Part shown: positions 17,080-25,632 of the stretch, piece by piece
Position numbering within the stretch: the first letter of the stretch is position 1
Layout of the letters: every line of letters starts with the position of its first letter
NCBI GenBank assembly: GCA_934352055.1
Contig: CAKRJY010000008.1
Span: forward strand, 1 to 64,000
Source: an uncultured Lachnospiraceae bacterium
GTDB taxonomy: Bacteria; Bacillota; Clostridia; Lachnospirales; Lachnospiraceae
Direction: 5' to 3'
DNA: 64,000 nt
The notes under the pieces: generated by a model
Database searches by the model: none
Told to the model about the DNA's origin: nothing
What the model saw: only the letters and a program-made list of their open reading frames with translations
Position numbers and translations under genes: made by a program

Positions 17080-18066
17080 TTATTCTAATGTCGCATACAT
17101 AATTGCTTTGATGGAATGCATACGATTCTCTGCCTCGTCAAAAACAACAGAACGATCACTTTCGAAAACCTCATCGGTCACTTCCATCTCTGTCAAACCA
17201 AATTTCTCATGAATCTCTTTTCCCACGGTTGTGTCAAGATCATGAAATGCCGGCAGACAATGCATAAAAATCGCCGTGTCTTTTGCATAAGAAAAAGCCC
17301 TAGCATTTACCTGATATGGAAGCAAATCATGGATACGTTCCTCCCATACTTCTGTTGGTTCTCCCATGGAAACCCATACATCCGTATAAATAACATCTGC
17401 ATCCTTACAACCTTGCGAAACATCTTCTGTCAAAGTAATGGTTGCTCCTGTCTCTGCTGCTATTTCCTGACATGTTGCTACCAATTCCTCATTTGGAAAA
17501 TATTTTTTATTGGTACATGCCACAAAATCCATACCAAGTTTTGCACAGGTAACCATTAAAGAATTGCCCATGTTATAACGGGCATCTCCCATATAAACAA
17601 ATTTAATGCCTTCTAAGGTGCCAAATTTCTCCTGGATGGTCAGCATATCTGCAATCATCTGCGTTGGATGAAATTCATTTGTCAAGCCGTTCCAGACAGG
17701 GACACCGGCATATTCTGCTAACTGTTCTACAATCTCCTGTCCATAACCACGATATTCGATACCATCAAACATTCTGCCTAGTACACGCGCGGTATCTTTG
17801 ATGCTTTCTTTTTTACCAATCTGTGAACCGGACGGATCCAAGTAGGTCACATGCATACCCAGATCGTGTGCTGCCACTTCAAAGGAGCAACGTGTTCTCG
17901 TACTTGTCTTTTCAAAGATCAAAGCAATATTCTTGCCTTTCCTATCATCATGTGCTATCCCATTTTTCTTTTTTTCCTTTAATTCCGCAGATAATGCAAT
18001 CAGATAGCGAATCTCTTCGGGTGTAAAGTCTAATAGTTTCAAAAAGTTCTTGCCTGACAAATTCAT
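17080..18066 (-). CDS. argF: Ornithine carbamoyltransferase
   Basis: Makes citrulline from ornithine and carbamoyl phosphate in arginine metabolism. About 328 residues starting MNLSGKNFLKLLDFTPEEI. The carbamoyl-phosphate site FEKTSTRTRCSFEVAAHDLG, ornithine loop VWVSMGEPTEVWEERI and HCLPAFHDLDT are complete. The frame is open 117 bp further upstream, but the ATG at 18066 has AAAGGAG in place and matches family N-termini. First gene of a seven-gene operon. Catabolic and anabolic versions cannot be separated from sequence here; no arcA or arcC lies nearby. Confidence 0.96.
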   Translation of the reverse strand: MNLSGKNFLKLLDFTPEEIRYLIALSAELKEKKKNGIAHDDRKGKNIALIFEKTSTRTRCSFEVAAHDLGMHVTYLDPSGSQIGKKESIKDTARVLGRMFDGIEYRGYGQEIVEQLAEYAGVPVWNGLTNEFHPTQMIADMLTIQEKFGTLEGIKFVYMGDARYNMGNSLMVTCAKLGMDFVACTNKKYFPNEELVATCQEIAAETGATITLTEDVSQGCKDADVIYTDVWVSMGEPTEVWEERIHDLLPYQVNARAFSYAKDTAIFMHCLPAFHDLDTTVGKEIHEKFGLTEMEVTDEVFESDRSVVFDEAENRMHSIKAIMYATLE

Positions 18067-18114
18067 ATGTGTATTCTCCTTTTCGCTACTTTTTCCCCAC
18101 TTTTTTCTCATTGT

Positions 18115-18143
18115 ATTATATTTCGTTTTGGTTCGATGTGCAA
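18115..18143 (-). promoter_or_regulatory. Sigma-A promoter of the argF operon
   Basis: On the minus strand TTGCAC (18138-18143) and TATAAT (18115-18120) are separated by 17 bp, about 50 bp upstream of the argF start. Confidence 0.8.
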
Positions 18144-18163
18144 GTATTACAATGATAACAGCC

Positions 18164-18198
18164 ATAACAAAAGGAGCAGGCATATTTGCCCACTCCTT
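18164..18198 (-). terminator. Terminator after the SPFH gene
   Basis: AAGGAGTGGGCA pairs with TGCCTGCTCCTT around a 4-nt loop (18171-18198), followed on the minus strand by TTGTTAT. It begins about 24 bp after the stop codon. Confidence 0.75.
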
Positions 18199-18222
18199 CT
18201 TTTATGCGCCTATGTACAAATA

Positions 18223-19146
18223 TTATTTTTCGTCGTCTTTGGCCACTTCGGTGATGGATTTCACCAACCCTGCAATGCCCTGAATTTCTGACGGAATGAT
18301 AATCTTTGTTGCCTTACCATCTGCTGCCTTTGCAAAAGCTTCTAAGCTCTTCAACTGCAATACTGCATCGTCTGCTGCTGCATCCTTTAAGAAACGCAAA
18401 CCATCTGCATTTGCCTGCTGCACCTTAAGAATAGCTTCTGCCTGACCTTCTGCCTGACGGATCGTTGCTTCCTTCACAGCTTCTGCTTTCAAAATCTGTG
18501 CCTGTTTTTCTGCCTCAGCGTCCAAAATAGCAGATTCCTTCTTACCTTCTGCAATCAGAATAGTTGATTTCTTTTCACCTTCTGCAATCAGAATTGCTTC
18601 TCTTCGCTCACGTTCTGCCTTCATCTGTTTTTCCATGGCATCACGAATCGCTGCTGGAGGAATAATGTTCTTTAACTCCACACGGTTTACTTTGATCCCC
18701 CATGGATCTGTAGCCACATCAAGAGCCGAACGCATCTTGGTGTTGATGGTCTCTCTGGATGTAAGCGTCTCATCCAACTCCAGATCACCGATGATATTAC
18801 GAAGTGTTGTCGCTGTCAGGTTCTCAATCGCCATGATTGGATTTTCAACGCCATAGCAATACAGCTTTGGATCTGTAATCTGATAATACACGACCGTATC
18901 AATCTGCATCGTAACGTTATCTTTCGTGATTACCGGCTGTGGTGGAAAATCTACAACCTGCTCTTTTAAATTGACGTTACGCGCTACGCGGTCAATGAAT
19001 GGCACTTTGATGTGCAAACCAACTGGCCAGGTCGTCAGATATGCCCCCAGACGCTCGATTACCATAGCATGTGCCTGTGGTACCACTTTGATACAAGAAA
19101 TGACTAATAACAATAAGACTACCACTAAAACGATAACAACTACCAT
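18223..19146 (-). CDS. SPFH/stomatin-like membrane protein (QmcA type)
   Basis: About 307 residues: one N-terminal membrane anchor (MVVVIVLVVVLLLLVISCIK), then the SPFH/band 7 domain (residues 20-180), then a long Ala/Glu/Lys coiled coil with repeated AEGEKKS/AEGKKES units. Such proteins form ring-like assemblies at membrane microdomains and are often paired with NfeD or FtsH; neither is adjacent here. The ATG at 19146 is chosen because GGGAGG lies seven bases upstream; an in-frame ATG 15 bp earlier would overlap that site. Confidence 0.93.
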   Translation of the reverse strand: MVVVIVLVVVLLLLVISCIKVVPQAHAMVIERLGAYLTTWPVGLHIKVPFIDRVARNVNLKEQVVDFPPQPVITKDNVTMQIDTVVYYQITDPKLYCYGVENPIMAIENLTATTLRNIIGDLELDETLTSRETINTKMRSALDVATDPWGIKVNRVELKNIIPPAAIRDAMEKQMKAERERREAILIAEGEKKSTILIAEGKKESAILDAEAEKQAQILKAEAVKEATIRQAEGQAEAILKVQQANADGLRFLKDAAADDAVLQLKSLEAFAKAADGKATKIIIPSEIQGIAGLVKSITEVAKDDEK

Positions 19147-19261
19147 AAAACTACCTCCCATATAAATGTCTGTTCTTATCTACTTTCTTTATAGTACCCT
19201 ATCTTTTTCTTTAAAGCAACAAATTTCATTTTTTGTCCAGTTCTATGCTCTGCTTACATAG

Positions 19262-19298
19262 AAAAATCCCTTTCTGCCTGTTTCATCAGAAAGGGATT
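19262..19298 (-). terminator. Terminator after the cell-wall hydrolase gene
   Basis: AATCCCTTTCTG pairs with CAGAAAGGGATT around a 10-nt loop (19265-19298), followed by a T-run on the minus strand. It begins 13 bp past the stop codon. Confidence 0.85.
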
Positions 19299-19310
19299 CG
19301 ATCTCTTTAT

Positions 19311-20447
19311 TTAGAAAAATACATGATTGCCAATTACGACACCACCACGACCACTGCTGGTTGGGCGGAAGCTAAGTGCTCCACCTGTGTTGTCTGTTCC
19401 TGCAAGTGCTGCCTGTGCTGCCTGTATACAAGATGCCTTTGGACCACTGGCTGCTACAGATGCAACTGATCCTCCTGCTGCCGGCGTAAACTGTCCACTC
19501 TGGTAAATAACGCCATATACAGAACCTGGATATCCACCGCTGCGTACACGGTTGCAGACCACTGCTCCAACAGCCACCTGACCGTCATAACATTCATTTC
19601 CTGCTTCACACTGAATCAGTGCTGCTAATATTGTCACATCATCATAAGATGCTGCCACTGCCTGATTCTGTACGGTAACTGCGCGTGCTTTCGCCGCTGC
19701 TGCTTCTTCTGCCGCCTTGGCTGCTGCAATCGCTGCCTGCTCTTCTTCGATGGTAATCGCAGTTCCGTAATCTACAGAAACATCAACATAATCGCTGCTT
19801 ACATAACCGGTACCTTGTTTGGTAGATACTGCTACCCATCCATCTACCGGCTCCGCTTCTGTATTAACCTCAATGGTATCTCCAATTGCCATTACAGTAT
19901 AGATGCTGCTATCTGCACTGGCTGCTTCACGAATACGGATACCGCCTTCTTTCGCCTTTGCGTAGGTCTTACATACCTGTGTAGCAAGGGTATATGCATC
20001 ATCACCTGTGACACAATACTCGCCTAACACATATCCGTGGACATTACCGGATGTGATTTGATACCAGTCACCTTCTGTTCCTGTGACCTCAGCCACATCT
20101 CCCTGATACATCTTACCAACAATATCAGACTCAGCACTTGCAGCTGCTCTTACATATAAGAACTCATCTACATTTGCCATCAGACGATTCTGCCATTCTG
20201 CATTCACTGTCTGTGTCTGTTCTTCTGCTGCGGCAACAACAGTCACCTGTGATTCCTCGACATCTGCAGTAGCATAAGCACCTGCCTCCATCGTACTGAC
20301 TGCCTGAACAATACCAGCGGTACGATATCCGTTCACCGGATCACTAGCCTTGTTGTTCTGACTCAGTACGGTTGTCGTACTCATGGCGGTCAGTGCCAAC
20401 GCTACTACGGTTCCCTGTGCAACGCGCTTTTTCCAACTATCATTCAT
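19311..20447 (-). CDS. Secreted cell-wall hydrolase with two SH3 domains (SleB/CwlJ type)
   Basis: 378 residues. An N-terminal signal segment (MNDSWKKRVAQGTVVALALTAMS) is followed by two bacterial SH3 domains (about residues 85-150 and 165-225) that bind peptidoglycan. An Ala-rich linker leads to a C-terminal hydrolase_2 domain (AALIQCEAGNECYDGQVAVG and VVCNRVRSGGYPGSVYGVIY) whose early Glu is the expected catalytic residue. The family includes spore cortex lytic enzymes, but the SH3 domains and signal suggest a vegetative wall role or a spore-related one; sequence cannot decide. It has its own strong promoter and terminator. Confidence 0.93.
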   Translation of the reverse strand: MNDSWKKRVAQGTVVALALTAMSTTTVLSQNNKASDPVNGYRTAGIVQAVSTMEAGAYATADVEESQVTVVAAAEEQTQTVNAEWQNRLMANVDEFLYVRAAASAESDIVGKMYQGDVAEVTGTEGDWYQITSGNVHGYVLGEYCVTGDDAYTLATQVCKTYAKAKEGGIRIREAASADSSIYTVMAIGDTIEVNTEAEPVDGWVAVSTKQGTGYVSSDYVDVSVDYGTAITIEEEQAAIAAAKAAEEAAAAKARAVTVQNQAVAASYDDVTILAALIQCEAGNECYDGQVAVGAVVCNRVRSGGYPGSVYGVIYQSGQFTPAAGGSVASVAASGPKASCIQAAQAALAGTDNTGGALSFRPTSSGRGGVVIGNHVFF

Positions 20448-20527
20448 ATTAAAACTAATCCTCCATATTGATGTAATACTATTTATATACCAAGTATTGC
20501 ATTTCTATGATATTTTATACAAAATTT

Positions 20528-20553
20528 GTTACAGATGTTACAAATTTATTACG
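20528..20553 (-). promoter_or_regulatory. TGTAAC repeats, WalR-like box, near the hydrolase promoter
   Basis: On the minus strand CGTAAT-N5-TGTAAC (20537-20553) differs by one base from the WalR/YycF consensus TGTWAH-N5-TGTWAH. A further TGTAAC follows three bases later (20528-20533). They lie just downstream of the -10 box of a cell-wall hydrolase gene, the classical target class of WalRK. Whether WalR binds here is inference. Confidence 0.4.
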
Positions 20554-20554
20554 A

Positions 20555-20583
20555 ATTATAGCAATCTCATTCTTTTTTGTCAA
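20555..20583 (-). promoter_or_regulatory. Consensus sigma-A promoter of the cell-wall hydrolase gene
   Basis: Perfect TTGACA (20578-20583) and TATAAT (20555-20560) with a 17-bp spacer on the minus strand. The leader of about 100 bp is AT-rich. Confidence 0.88.
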
Positions 20584-20594
20584 GTTTTGCCCTT

Positions 20595-20939
20595 TTACCC
20601 AAAAAGATTGCCCAGCATTTCCTGCAAAAGGACCTCCTGTTCTACCGGTGTCATTGCCTCTTTGGCTACCGGTTTGTTTGTTGGTTTCTTTGCCGGTTTA
20701 TTCTCCCTTACTGCTCTTTTTTCTTCTTCGCTTTCCCCCTCCTCATAATCTCCCAGGACATCTTCTACATACGCCTGAATTTCCTTTGTCGCCAGTTCGC
20801 ATTTTTTTGCAAAGCCCATAAAACGAATCACAAAAACAAGCAACAAAAGTGCAATACTTAGCAATAAGCCCAGCCCAATCCAGACGCTTATATCTGCCAC
20901 TCCTATATCTGCCATATCTTCCATCCACATTGTTCCCAC
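20595..20939 (-). CDS. Small single-pass membrane protein, family not recognised
   Basis: 114 residues from a GTG at 20939, chosen because AAGGAGG precedes it by seven bases; an ATG three codons later is also possible. One membrane span (GLGLLLSIALLLLVFVIRFM) is followed by a charged tail with acidic (EEGESEEEKR) and Lys/Pro stretches (KPAKKPTNKP). No known domain was seen. It is the gene upstream of the hydrolase on the same strand and diverges from murG, so a role near the cell envelope is plausible but unproven. Confidence 0.7.
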   Translation of the reverse strand: MGTMWMEDMADIGVADISVWIGLGLLLSIALLLLVFVIRFMGFAKKCELATKEIQAYVEDVLGDYEEGESEEEKRAVRENKPAKKPTNKPVAKEAMTPVEQEVLLQEMLGNLFG

Positions 20940-21029
20940 GTTCTTTCCTCCTTCGGGTTCTTTCTTATATAAAAAATAGTACAAGTCTCCTACTGCAAAA
21001 AATGGCAGAAAAAGCAGATATCCTGCATC

Positions 21030-21057
21030 TTGACAATTTCCAAAAGGAAGGTAAGAT
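21030..21057 (+). promoter_or_regulatory. Probable promoter of murG
   Basis: TTGACA (21030-21035) and TAAGAT (21052-21057) with a 16-bp spacer, 31 bp upstream of the murG ATG, which has AAAGGAG in place. Confidence 0.6.
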
Positions 21058-21088
21058 TTATATAGACTTAATATAAAAGGAGTTTCTT

Positions 21089-22156
21089 ATGAAAAAAATA
21101 GTTATGACAGGTGGCGGTACTGCCGGACATGTAACGCCTAACATTGCCCTGTTTGATTCCCTCAAAAAAGAAGGCTACGAGATTCACTACATCGGTTCCT
21201 ACGAGGGCATCGAGAAAGGATTGATTGAAGATAAAAAAATTCCTTATTACGGTATTAGTTCCGGTAAATTCCGTCGTTATCGTTCATGGAAAAATCTTAC
21301 TGACCCGTTCCGCGTTATCCATGGATTTTTCCAGGCGCGCAGATTACTTGGCAGGATAAAACCTAACGTTGTTTTTTCGAAAGGTGGCTTCGTTTCTGTT
21401 CCGGTTGTTATGGCAGCAAAAACAAGACATATTCCCGTTATTATCCACGAATCGGATTTAACACCAGGCCTTGCTAATAAACTTGCCATGCCATCTGCAA
21501 CGAAAGTATGCTGCAATTTCCCGGAGACAGTGCCATATCTTCCAAAAGACAAAGCAGTTCTTACGGGTTCCCCTATTCGTCAGGAATTATTGCACGGCAG
21601 CAAGCAGGCAGCCAAGGAATTCTGTGGTTTCACCTCAGATCTGCCAATCCTTATGGTTATGGGTGGTAGTATCGGCTCCGTTTACATCAACAATGCCATT
21701 CGCGGTTGTATTGACGAATTGCTACGCAAATACCAGATCATTCACTTGTGCGGCAAGGGAAATATCGATGAACAATTAAAAGATAAAAAAGGCTATGCGC
21801 AATTCGAATATATCAGTGAGAATCTTCCGGATCTCTTCGCAGCTGCAGACCTCGTTGTAGCAAGAGCCGGCGCAAACTCTATCTGTGAACTTCTGGCATT
21901 ACATAAGCCAAACATTTTGATTCCACTTTCTAGAAATGCCAGTCGAGGGGATCAGATTTTAAATGCCAATTCTTTTGCAAAGCAGGGATTTTCTGTTGTG
22001 CTCGAAGAAGAAGATGTCACTTCTGAGACCTTAATGAAAACAATCGACGATGTTATGACACATCGCAGCAAATATATCGAAAATATGAAAAACAGCGGTC
22101 AAATGAATGCGATTGAAACCATCATGGGATTAATCAAAGACGTCAGCCGCTCCTAA
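21089..22156 (+). CDS. murG: UDP-GlcNAc:lipid I N-acetylglucosaminyltransferase
   Basis: GT28 enzyme that makes lipid II on the cytoplasmic face of the membrane for peptidoglycan. The 355-residue protein has the N-terminal loop MTGGGTAGHVTPNIAL, the second glycine loop LMVMGGSIGSVYINNAI and the UDP-GlcNAc site VVARAGANSICELLALHKPN. The length is standard. Unusually it stands alone between a hypothetical gene and a HIT gene instead of in the dcw cluster; the YRSW-type variant in the first lobe resembles the MurG forms of other Clostridia. Confidence 0.95.
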   Translation: MKKIVMTGGGTAGHVTPNIALFDSLKKEGYEIHYIGSYEGIEKGLIEDKKIPYYGISSGKFRRYRSWKNLTDPFRVIHGFFQARRLLGRIKPNVVFSKGGFVSVPVVMAAKTRHIPVIIHESDLTPGLANKLAMPSATKVCCNFPETVPYLPKDKAVLTGSPIRQELLHGSKQAAKEFCGFTSDLPILMVMGGSIGSVYINNAIRGCIDELLRKYQIIHLCGKGNIDEQLKDKKGYAQFEYISENLPDLFAAADLVVARAGANSICELLALHKPNILIPLSRNASRGDQILNANSFAKQGFSVVLEEEDVTSETLMKTIDDVMTHRSKYIENMKNSGQMNAIETIMGLIKDVSRS

Positions 22157-22173
22157 GTTTTATCCAAAAAGCA

Positions 22174-22214
22174 AACCGCTACACTCCCGTATCCAAGGGT
22201 GTAGCGGTTTTTAT
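22174..22214. terminator. Terminator after murG, probably bidirectional
   Basis: AACCGCTACAC pairs with GTGTAGCGGTT around a short loop, followed by TTTTTATT on the plus strand and flanked by A-rich sequence on the other side; it separates murG from the convergent HIT gene. Confidence 0.85.
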
Positions 22215-22243
22215 TATCCTATTTTGTATTCTAAGTTCACCTT

Positions 22244-22657
22244 TTACATCTGAATCTGGTCACGGATCGCATCCAGCTCCTCTGCACTAAACTCACTATG
22301 GCTCCAAGTGACATCTTTCGCATTACCGCCTTCATAACGCGGAATCACATGCATATGAAAATGATGTACGGTCTGACCTGCTGCCTCGCCATTGTTCTGC
22401 ACCAGATTGATACCATCACACTGCAATGTCTCTTTCAAATGCGTTGCCACCTTTTTCGCGATAGGAAGTACCTTCGCTGCCACATCATCCGGCATCTCAA
22501 ACAGGTTCGCATAATGGTTTTTTGGAAGAATCAGACAATGTCCTTTCGTTGCCGGTTCTACATCCATAATCACTTGAAAATCTTCATCTTCAAAAATTGT
22601 TCTTGATGGAATATCACCATTTAAAATCTTACAAAAAATACAGTTCTCGTCTCTCAT
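22244..22657 (-). CDS. HIT family nucleotide hydrolase
   Basis: Cytoplasmic histidine-triad protein of about 137 residues. The N-terminal ENCIFCKILNGDIPSRTIFE has the usual Cys pair, and the catalytic triad is HHFHMHVIPR. Family members hydrolyse nucleoside phosphoramidates or diadenosine polyphosphates. The ATG at 22657 is used because GGAGG lies eight bases upstream. It may be the last gene of a unit starting with the flavodoxin-like gene. Confidence 0.94.
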   Translation of the reverse strand: MRDENCIFCKILNGDIPSRTIFEDEDFQVIMDVEPATKGHCLILPKNHYANLFEMPDDVAAKVLPIAKKVATHLKETLQCDGINLVQNNGEAAGQTVHHFHMHVIPRYEGGNAKDVTWSHSEFSAEELDAIRDQIQM

Positions 22658-22719
22658 GTTCTCTTCCTCCATTCATAATGAGATGCTCTTAGGTCCTTCT
22701 AAACCTTTGGCACTATGTA

Positions 22720-23721
22720 TTATTTATCCTGTGAAAAGGTAAAAATCTCATCCAACATACGAAGTGTTTTGAAGTTGCCTTTTGTTGTCAGATCGCCAAC
22801 GCTAAAAGCACGCTGGAATGTCATCTGTCCTCTGACTAACTGATCCATAATCTCCTGTGGTACTTTTACGTAAACATCAATGTCTTCTTCCTGTCCATAA
22901 TGGCAGACAATTTCATCACCATCAACACTCACAAACAGTGGTTTTCTTTTTCCACCAATCATAAACAGATAGCGCGCTGCAAAGTCCGGCTGTGGTGCAA
23001 AATGTGATTGAAATTCCATGATATATTCTGTCGCCTGATCCCGCATTTCCTGTCCCATCATGCCGCGGAACATACTTGACAACTCTTCTATGTCCTGACG
23101 TTGTTTCTTCACATAATTGTCATCCGAAACATACTGGGATAACTGCTCGCTTTCCTGTGGTGTCAGTTCTAACTGCTGTGTACGAAGAATACTGCGTGTT
23201 ACCGCCTGGTTACTCGTCGGAAGTCCTTTCGATTTCTGGGAAATCGTACGATACAGATTCTCCGCCTTTTTTTCTATGATATGTGCATATTCCTGATTTA
23301 CCTGAAAACTCACCAAATCTTCTACATAACCACACAGTCCGGCACATGGAAGTCCACCTAAGATTTCCCACGCATTTTCCAATGTCAAAGTGCCTTCCCG
23401 CTCACCATACGTCGTAGACATAACCACTGGCTGCATATAAGTTGTCGCAATACTTTCCTTATCACCGTAAAGCCAACAGGCATCCAAAAACTGGTTCATA
23501 TAGCCACCAATGCCCAGCCATTCTACCGTTGTTGCCAGAATAATACCATCTACATCTTTAAGCGTCTGTGGCAACATGGAAATCGCATTTTTCTGCTCAT
23601 AAATATTATATCGATGAACTTCTACCCGAAGCTCAACCAATACATTTTCCATTTTTTTAATAACGTAAAGCGTTGGGTCGTCCAATACGCCTCGTCCACC
23701 ATAATAAATATTGACCTTCAT
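22720..23721 (-). CDS. Flavodoxin-fold protein fused to SCP2-like domain
   Basis: About 333 residues. The N-terminal 170 resemble NADPH-dependent FMN reductase/flavodoxin folds (KVNIYYGGRG at the start; DGIILATTVEWLGIGGYMNQ as the usual loop). The C-terminal 110 residues (residues about 220-330) resemble an SCP2 sterol/lipid-carrier domain (DVYVKVPQEIMDQLVRGQMT, then SVGDLTTKGNFKTLRML). Such a fusion suggests redox chemistry on a hydrophobic ligand, but the substrate is unknown. No signal peptide. The ATG at 23721 is preceded by AGAGG, and a consensus promoter lies about 40 bp upstream. Confidence 0.75.
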   Translation of the reverse strand: MKVNIYYGGRGVLDDPTLYVIKKMENVLVELRVEVHRYNIYEQKNAISMLPQTLKDVDGIILATTVEWLGIGGYMNQFLDACWLYGDKESIATTYMQPVVMSTTYGEREGTLTLENAWEILGGLPCAGLCGYVEDLVSFQVNQEYAHIIEKKAENLYRTISQKSKGLPTSNQAVTRSILRTQQLELTPQESEQLSQYVSDDNYVKKQRQDIEELSSMFRGMMGQEMRDQATEYIMEFQSHFAPQPDFAARYLFMIGGKRKPLFVSVDGDEIVCHYGQEEDIDVYVKVPQEIMDQLVRGQMTFQRAFSVGDLTTKGNFKTLRMLDEIFTFSQDK

Positions 23722-23758
23722 AAAAACCTCTGTCTTTGCGTACAATTCATTCCTTTTT

Positions 23759-23787
23759 ATTATAAAGAACCTGTTTTCCTTATGCAA
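23759..23787 (-). promoter_or_regulatory. Sigma-A promoter with -35 box inside a palindrome
   Basis: On the minus strand TTGCAT (23782-23787) and TATAAT (23759-23764) are 17 bp apart. The -35 box falls inside the perfect palindrome GTTTTCCTT-atgc-AAGGAAAAC (23773-23794), which may be an operator or the terminator stem of the Tad operon that ends at 23821. Confidence 0.75.
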
Positions 23788-23794
23788 GGAAAAC
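23773..23794. repeat. Perfect 9-bp palindrome at the end of the Tad operon
   Basis: Nine paired bases around a 4-nt loop lie 26 bp beyond the stop of the FHA gene. There is no immediate T-run on the minus strand, so a terminator role is uncertain. Confidence 0.6.
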
Positions 23795-23820
23795 CCTGCG
23801 CATACGCGTTCTTTCTATCG

Positions 23821-24966
23821 TTATACAAACAAATACTCTACATCTGCAAAGATCACTCGATCCATGGGCTGCAATTTCTGTTTTTGGGTGTATTCCAGCA
23901 ATATGCCATTGACGTATGTCCCATTGGTCGAATTCAAGTCCTCTATATAAAACTCCTGCTTGTGACGTGTAATGCGAGCGTGATGACGGCTGACTACGAC
24001 GGAATGTAAACATGCATCATTTTCCATTTCTTCTGAGCCAATCCGGAATACATTGCCTTTTATGTAATAATCCGATTCTTCTGCACTTCCCTGATACAAA
24101 AGTCTTCCCTCACATCCATTCGTACTTTGATTTAAAAGAACGGTTCTTTCTATTTCTACTGGTTCGGGTTCTATAACAACATCATTTTTCGTACCATGTA
24201 TCGCTTTACTCTGTGAAAACCAGGAACAAATCAGCTCCTTTATGTGCTGTCCCTTTTGCCTGATCTGTTCTAGGAGTCTTTCATATGGCGACTCATAATA
24301 GATTTCCTCCGCTTCATCTTCTGCCGGCTTATCCTCTTTAAAAGGCCAGACGTCCTCATCCACCTTCTTTTCTATTTCAGGAAAATCTTCTACCTCTTCT
24401 ACCTTTTTTTGCTGCGGTGCCAAATGCTTCATTTTTTCCTGTAAATGGCACAAAAGATCGTAAAGTGTTGTCCCCTCCTGTAGTGACATATTGTACATCT
24501 CATAACAGGTACGCATCAGACTCTCCTCCTGATGATCCACAACCGCTAAGATATATTCCATAATATCTGCAATCGTGCCTTCGTTTTCCTGTAAAAAAGG
24601 ACAATAGCACAAAAATACACGGAACTGCCCCTGTCTTGCCACATAGATTGTCTCTGGGCATAGGCTGACCTTTTCCTCATGTAAAAGATATTTGTGTATC
24701 TCTTCATACGCTGCCACAAGATAAAGCAGAATTTCCTCCATACAATCATAGGTTAATTCTTTTTGCTGCAAATAATCTTTTAAAGATTGTTTTCCGGAAA
24801 TATCATACCAAAACTGTATCGCTCCATTCACTTCCATTGTACAGAAAGAAAGTAAAACACGTATTTCATTTTCCTTTAACATCTTCTCCTCATAATCCGA
24901 TGTATACTCTTTTGTCGTAACAATCATATAGCTGTCTTTTTGCGTTCTCTTATAACTAATATCCAC
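23821..24966 (-). CDS. FHA domain protein with DUF6382-like N-terminus
   Basis: About 381 residues, GTG start at 24966 with GGGAGG upstream, giving the family N-terminus DISYKRTQKDSYMIV. Residues 1-170 resemble DUF6382, a region found ahead of FHA domains in Clostridia. A Lys/Glu-rich linker follows, then a C-terminal FHA domain (VFRIGSEEMENDACLHSVVV, then SRHHARITRH and EDLNSTNGTYVNG) with the phosphothreonine-binding Arg, Ser and Asn in place. It is the last gene of the Tad pilus operon and may scaffold or regulate assembly through Ser/Thr phosphorylation. No kinase is encoded in the operon. Confidence 0.88.
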   Translation of the reverse strand: MDISYKRTQKDSYMIVTTKEYTSDYEEKMLKENEIRVLLSFCTMEVNGAIQFWYDISGKQSLKDYLQQKELTYDCMEEILLYLVAAYEEIHKYLLHEEKVSLCPETIYVARQGQFRVFLCYCPFLQENEGTIADIMEYILAVVDHQEESLMRTCYEMYNMSLQEGTTLYDLLCHLQEKMKHLAPQQKKVEEVEDFPEIEKKVDEDVWPFKEDKPAEDEAEEIYYESPYERLLEQIRQKGQHIKELICSWFSQSKAIHGTKNDVVIEPEPVEIERTVLLNQSTNGCEGRLLYQGSAEESDYYIKGNVFRIGSEEMENDACLHSVVVSRHHARITRHKQEFYIEDLNSTNGTYVNGILLEYTQKQKLQPMDRVIFADVEYLFV

Positions 24967-24974
24967 GAATACTC

Positions 24975-25178
24975 TTACCTCCCTATCTGCAACAGTTCGT
25001 CCAATGCCCATCCTTTTCGAAACATAGAAACCACATCTATGGTATATGTTGTATTCTTGGCAAACAGCAATGCCTCATGATATACCTCATAACCTAAGAC
25101 CATCAAAGCTCCTATGATTACCAGACTAATGGATATAACCCAGGATGCTTCTACGGTGTAACTGGCTTCTCTCCACAT
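24975..25178 (-). CDS. Small pilin-like (TadE-type) protein
   Basis: 67 residues starting MWREASYTVEASWVISISLV. The SYTVEAS motif directly before a hydrophobic helix is the class III prepilin-type processing and assembly signal seen in TadE/TadF pseudopilins of Clostridia. The rest is a short amphipathic tail. It starts 4 bp after the second prepilin peptidase and its TAA overlaps the ribosome binding site of the FHA gene, so it belongs to the Tad operon. Probably a minor pseudopilin. Confidence 0.8.
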   Translation of the reverse strand: MWREASYTVEASWVISISLVIIGALMVLGYEVYHEALLFAKNTTYTIDVVSMFRKGWALDELLQIGR

Positions 25179-25182
25179 GATG

Positions 25183-25620
25183 TCACACCGCCTTTGCTGC
25201 CGCTGCCCCCAAGCATAAAAATAATAAATATGCTACAAGTAAAAAAGGAACAAATGGCAGACTTTCCTCTTTCTTTTTTTGAAAAAAGACACATGCTACA
25301 ACACCAAAAATCGCAGCCATAACCGATGCCATCCAAAGAATCGTCAGGTTATTCCATAATCCCAGATATACGCCCATGGATGTCACCAAAAAAGCATCCC
25401 CTTTTCCCACCTTTCCGTGAGATAAAATACTAATCAGATACAACACGATTCCAACAAGCATGCCACCACACATATTCAGTGCTGTCTGTTTTCCATCGTA
25501 AAAATGGAGCAATACTCCTAAAATGCCAAATGCACTGATAACAACCAGGTGTATCTGCCGTTTCCACAAATCCTCCACAGTACAAATACTTAACATGCCA
25601 ACTAACCCCAATACTTCCAT
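25183..25620 (-). CDS. Prepilin peptidase, A24 family (second copy)
   Basis: 145-residue membrane aspartic protease lacking the N-terminal methyltransferase-type domain. The two catalytic Asp positions are in EDLWKRQI near residue 17 and GKGDAF near residue 74, as in TadV/CpaA. About five hydrophobic segments. Another A24 peptidase (32445-32966) is encoded at the head of the same operon, so the two may process different pilin classes (inference). Confidence 0.88.
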   Translation of the reverse strand: MEVLGLVGMLSICTVEDLWKRQIHLVVISAFGILGVLLHFYDGKQTALNMCGGMLVGIVLYLISILSHGKVGKGDAFLVTSMGVYLGLWNNLTILWMASVMAAIFGVVACVFFQKKKEESLPFVPFLLVAYLLFLCLGAAAAKAV

Positions 25621-25632
25621 TTCCTTCCCCCA

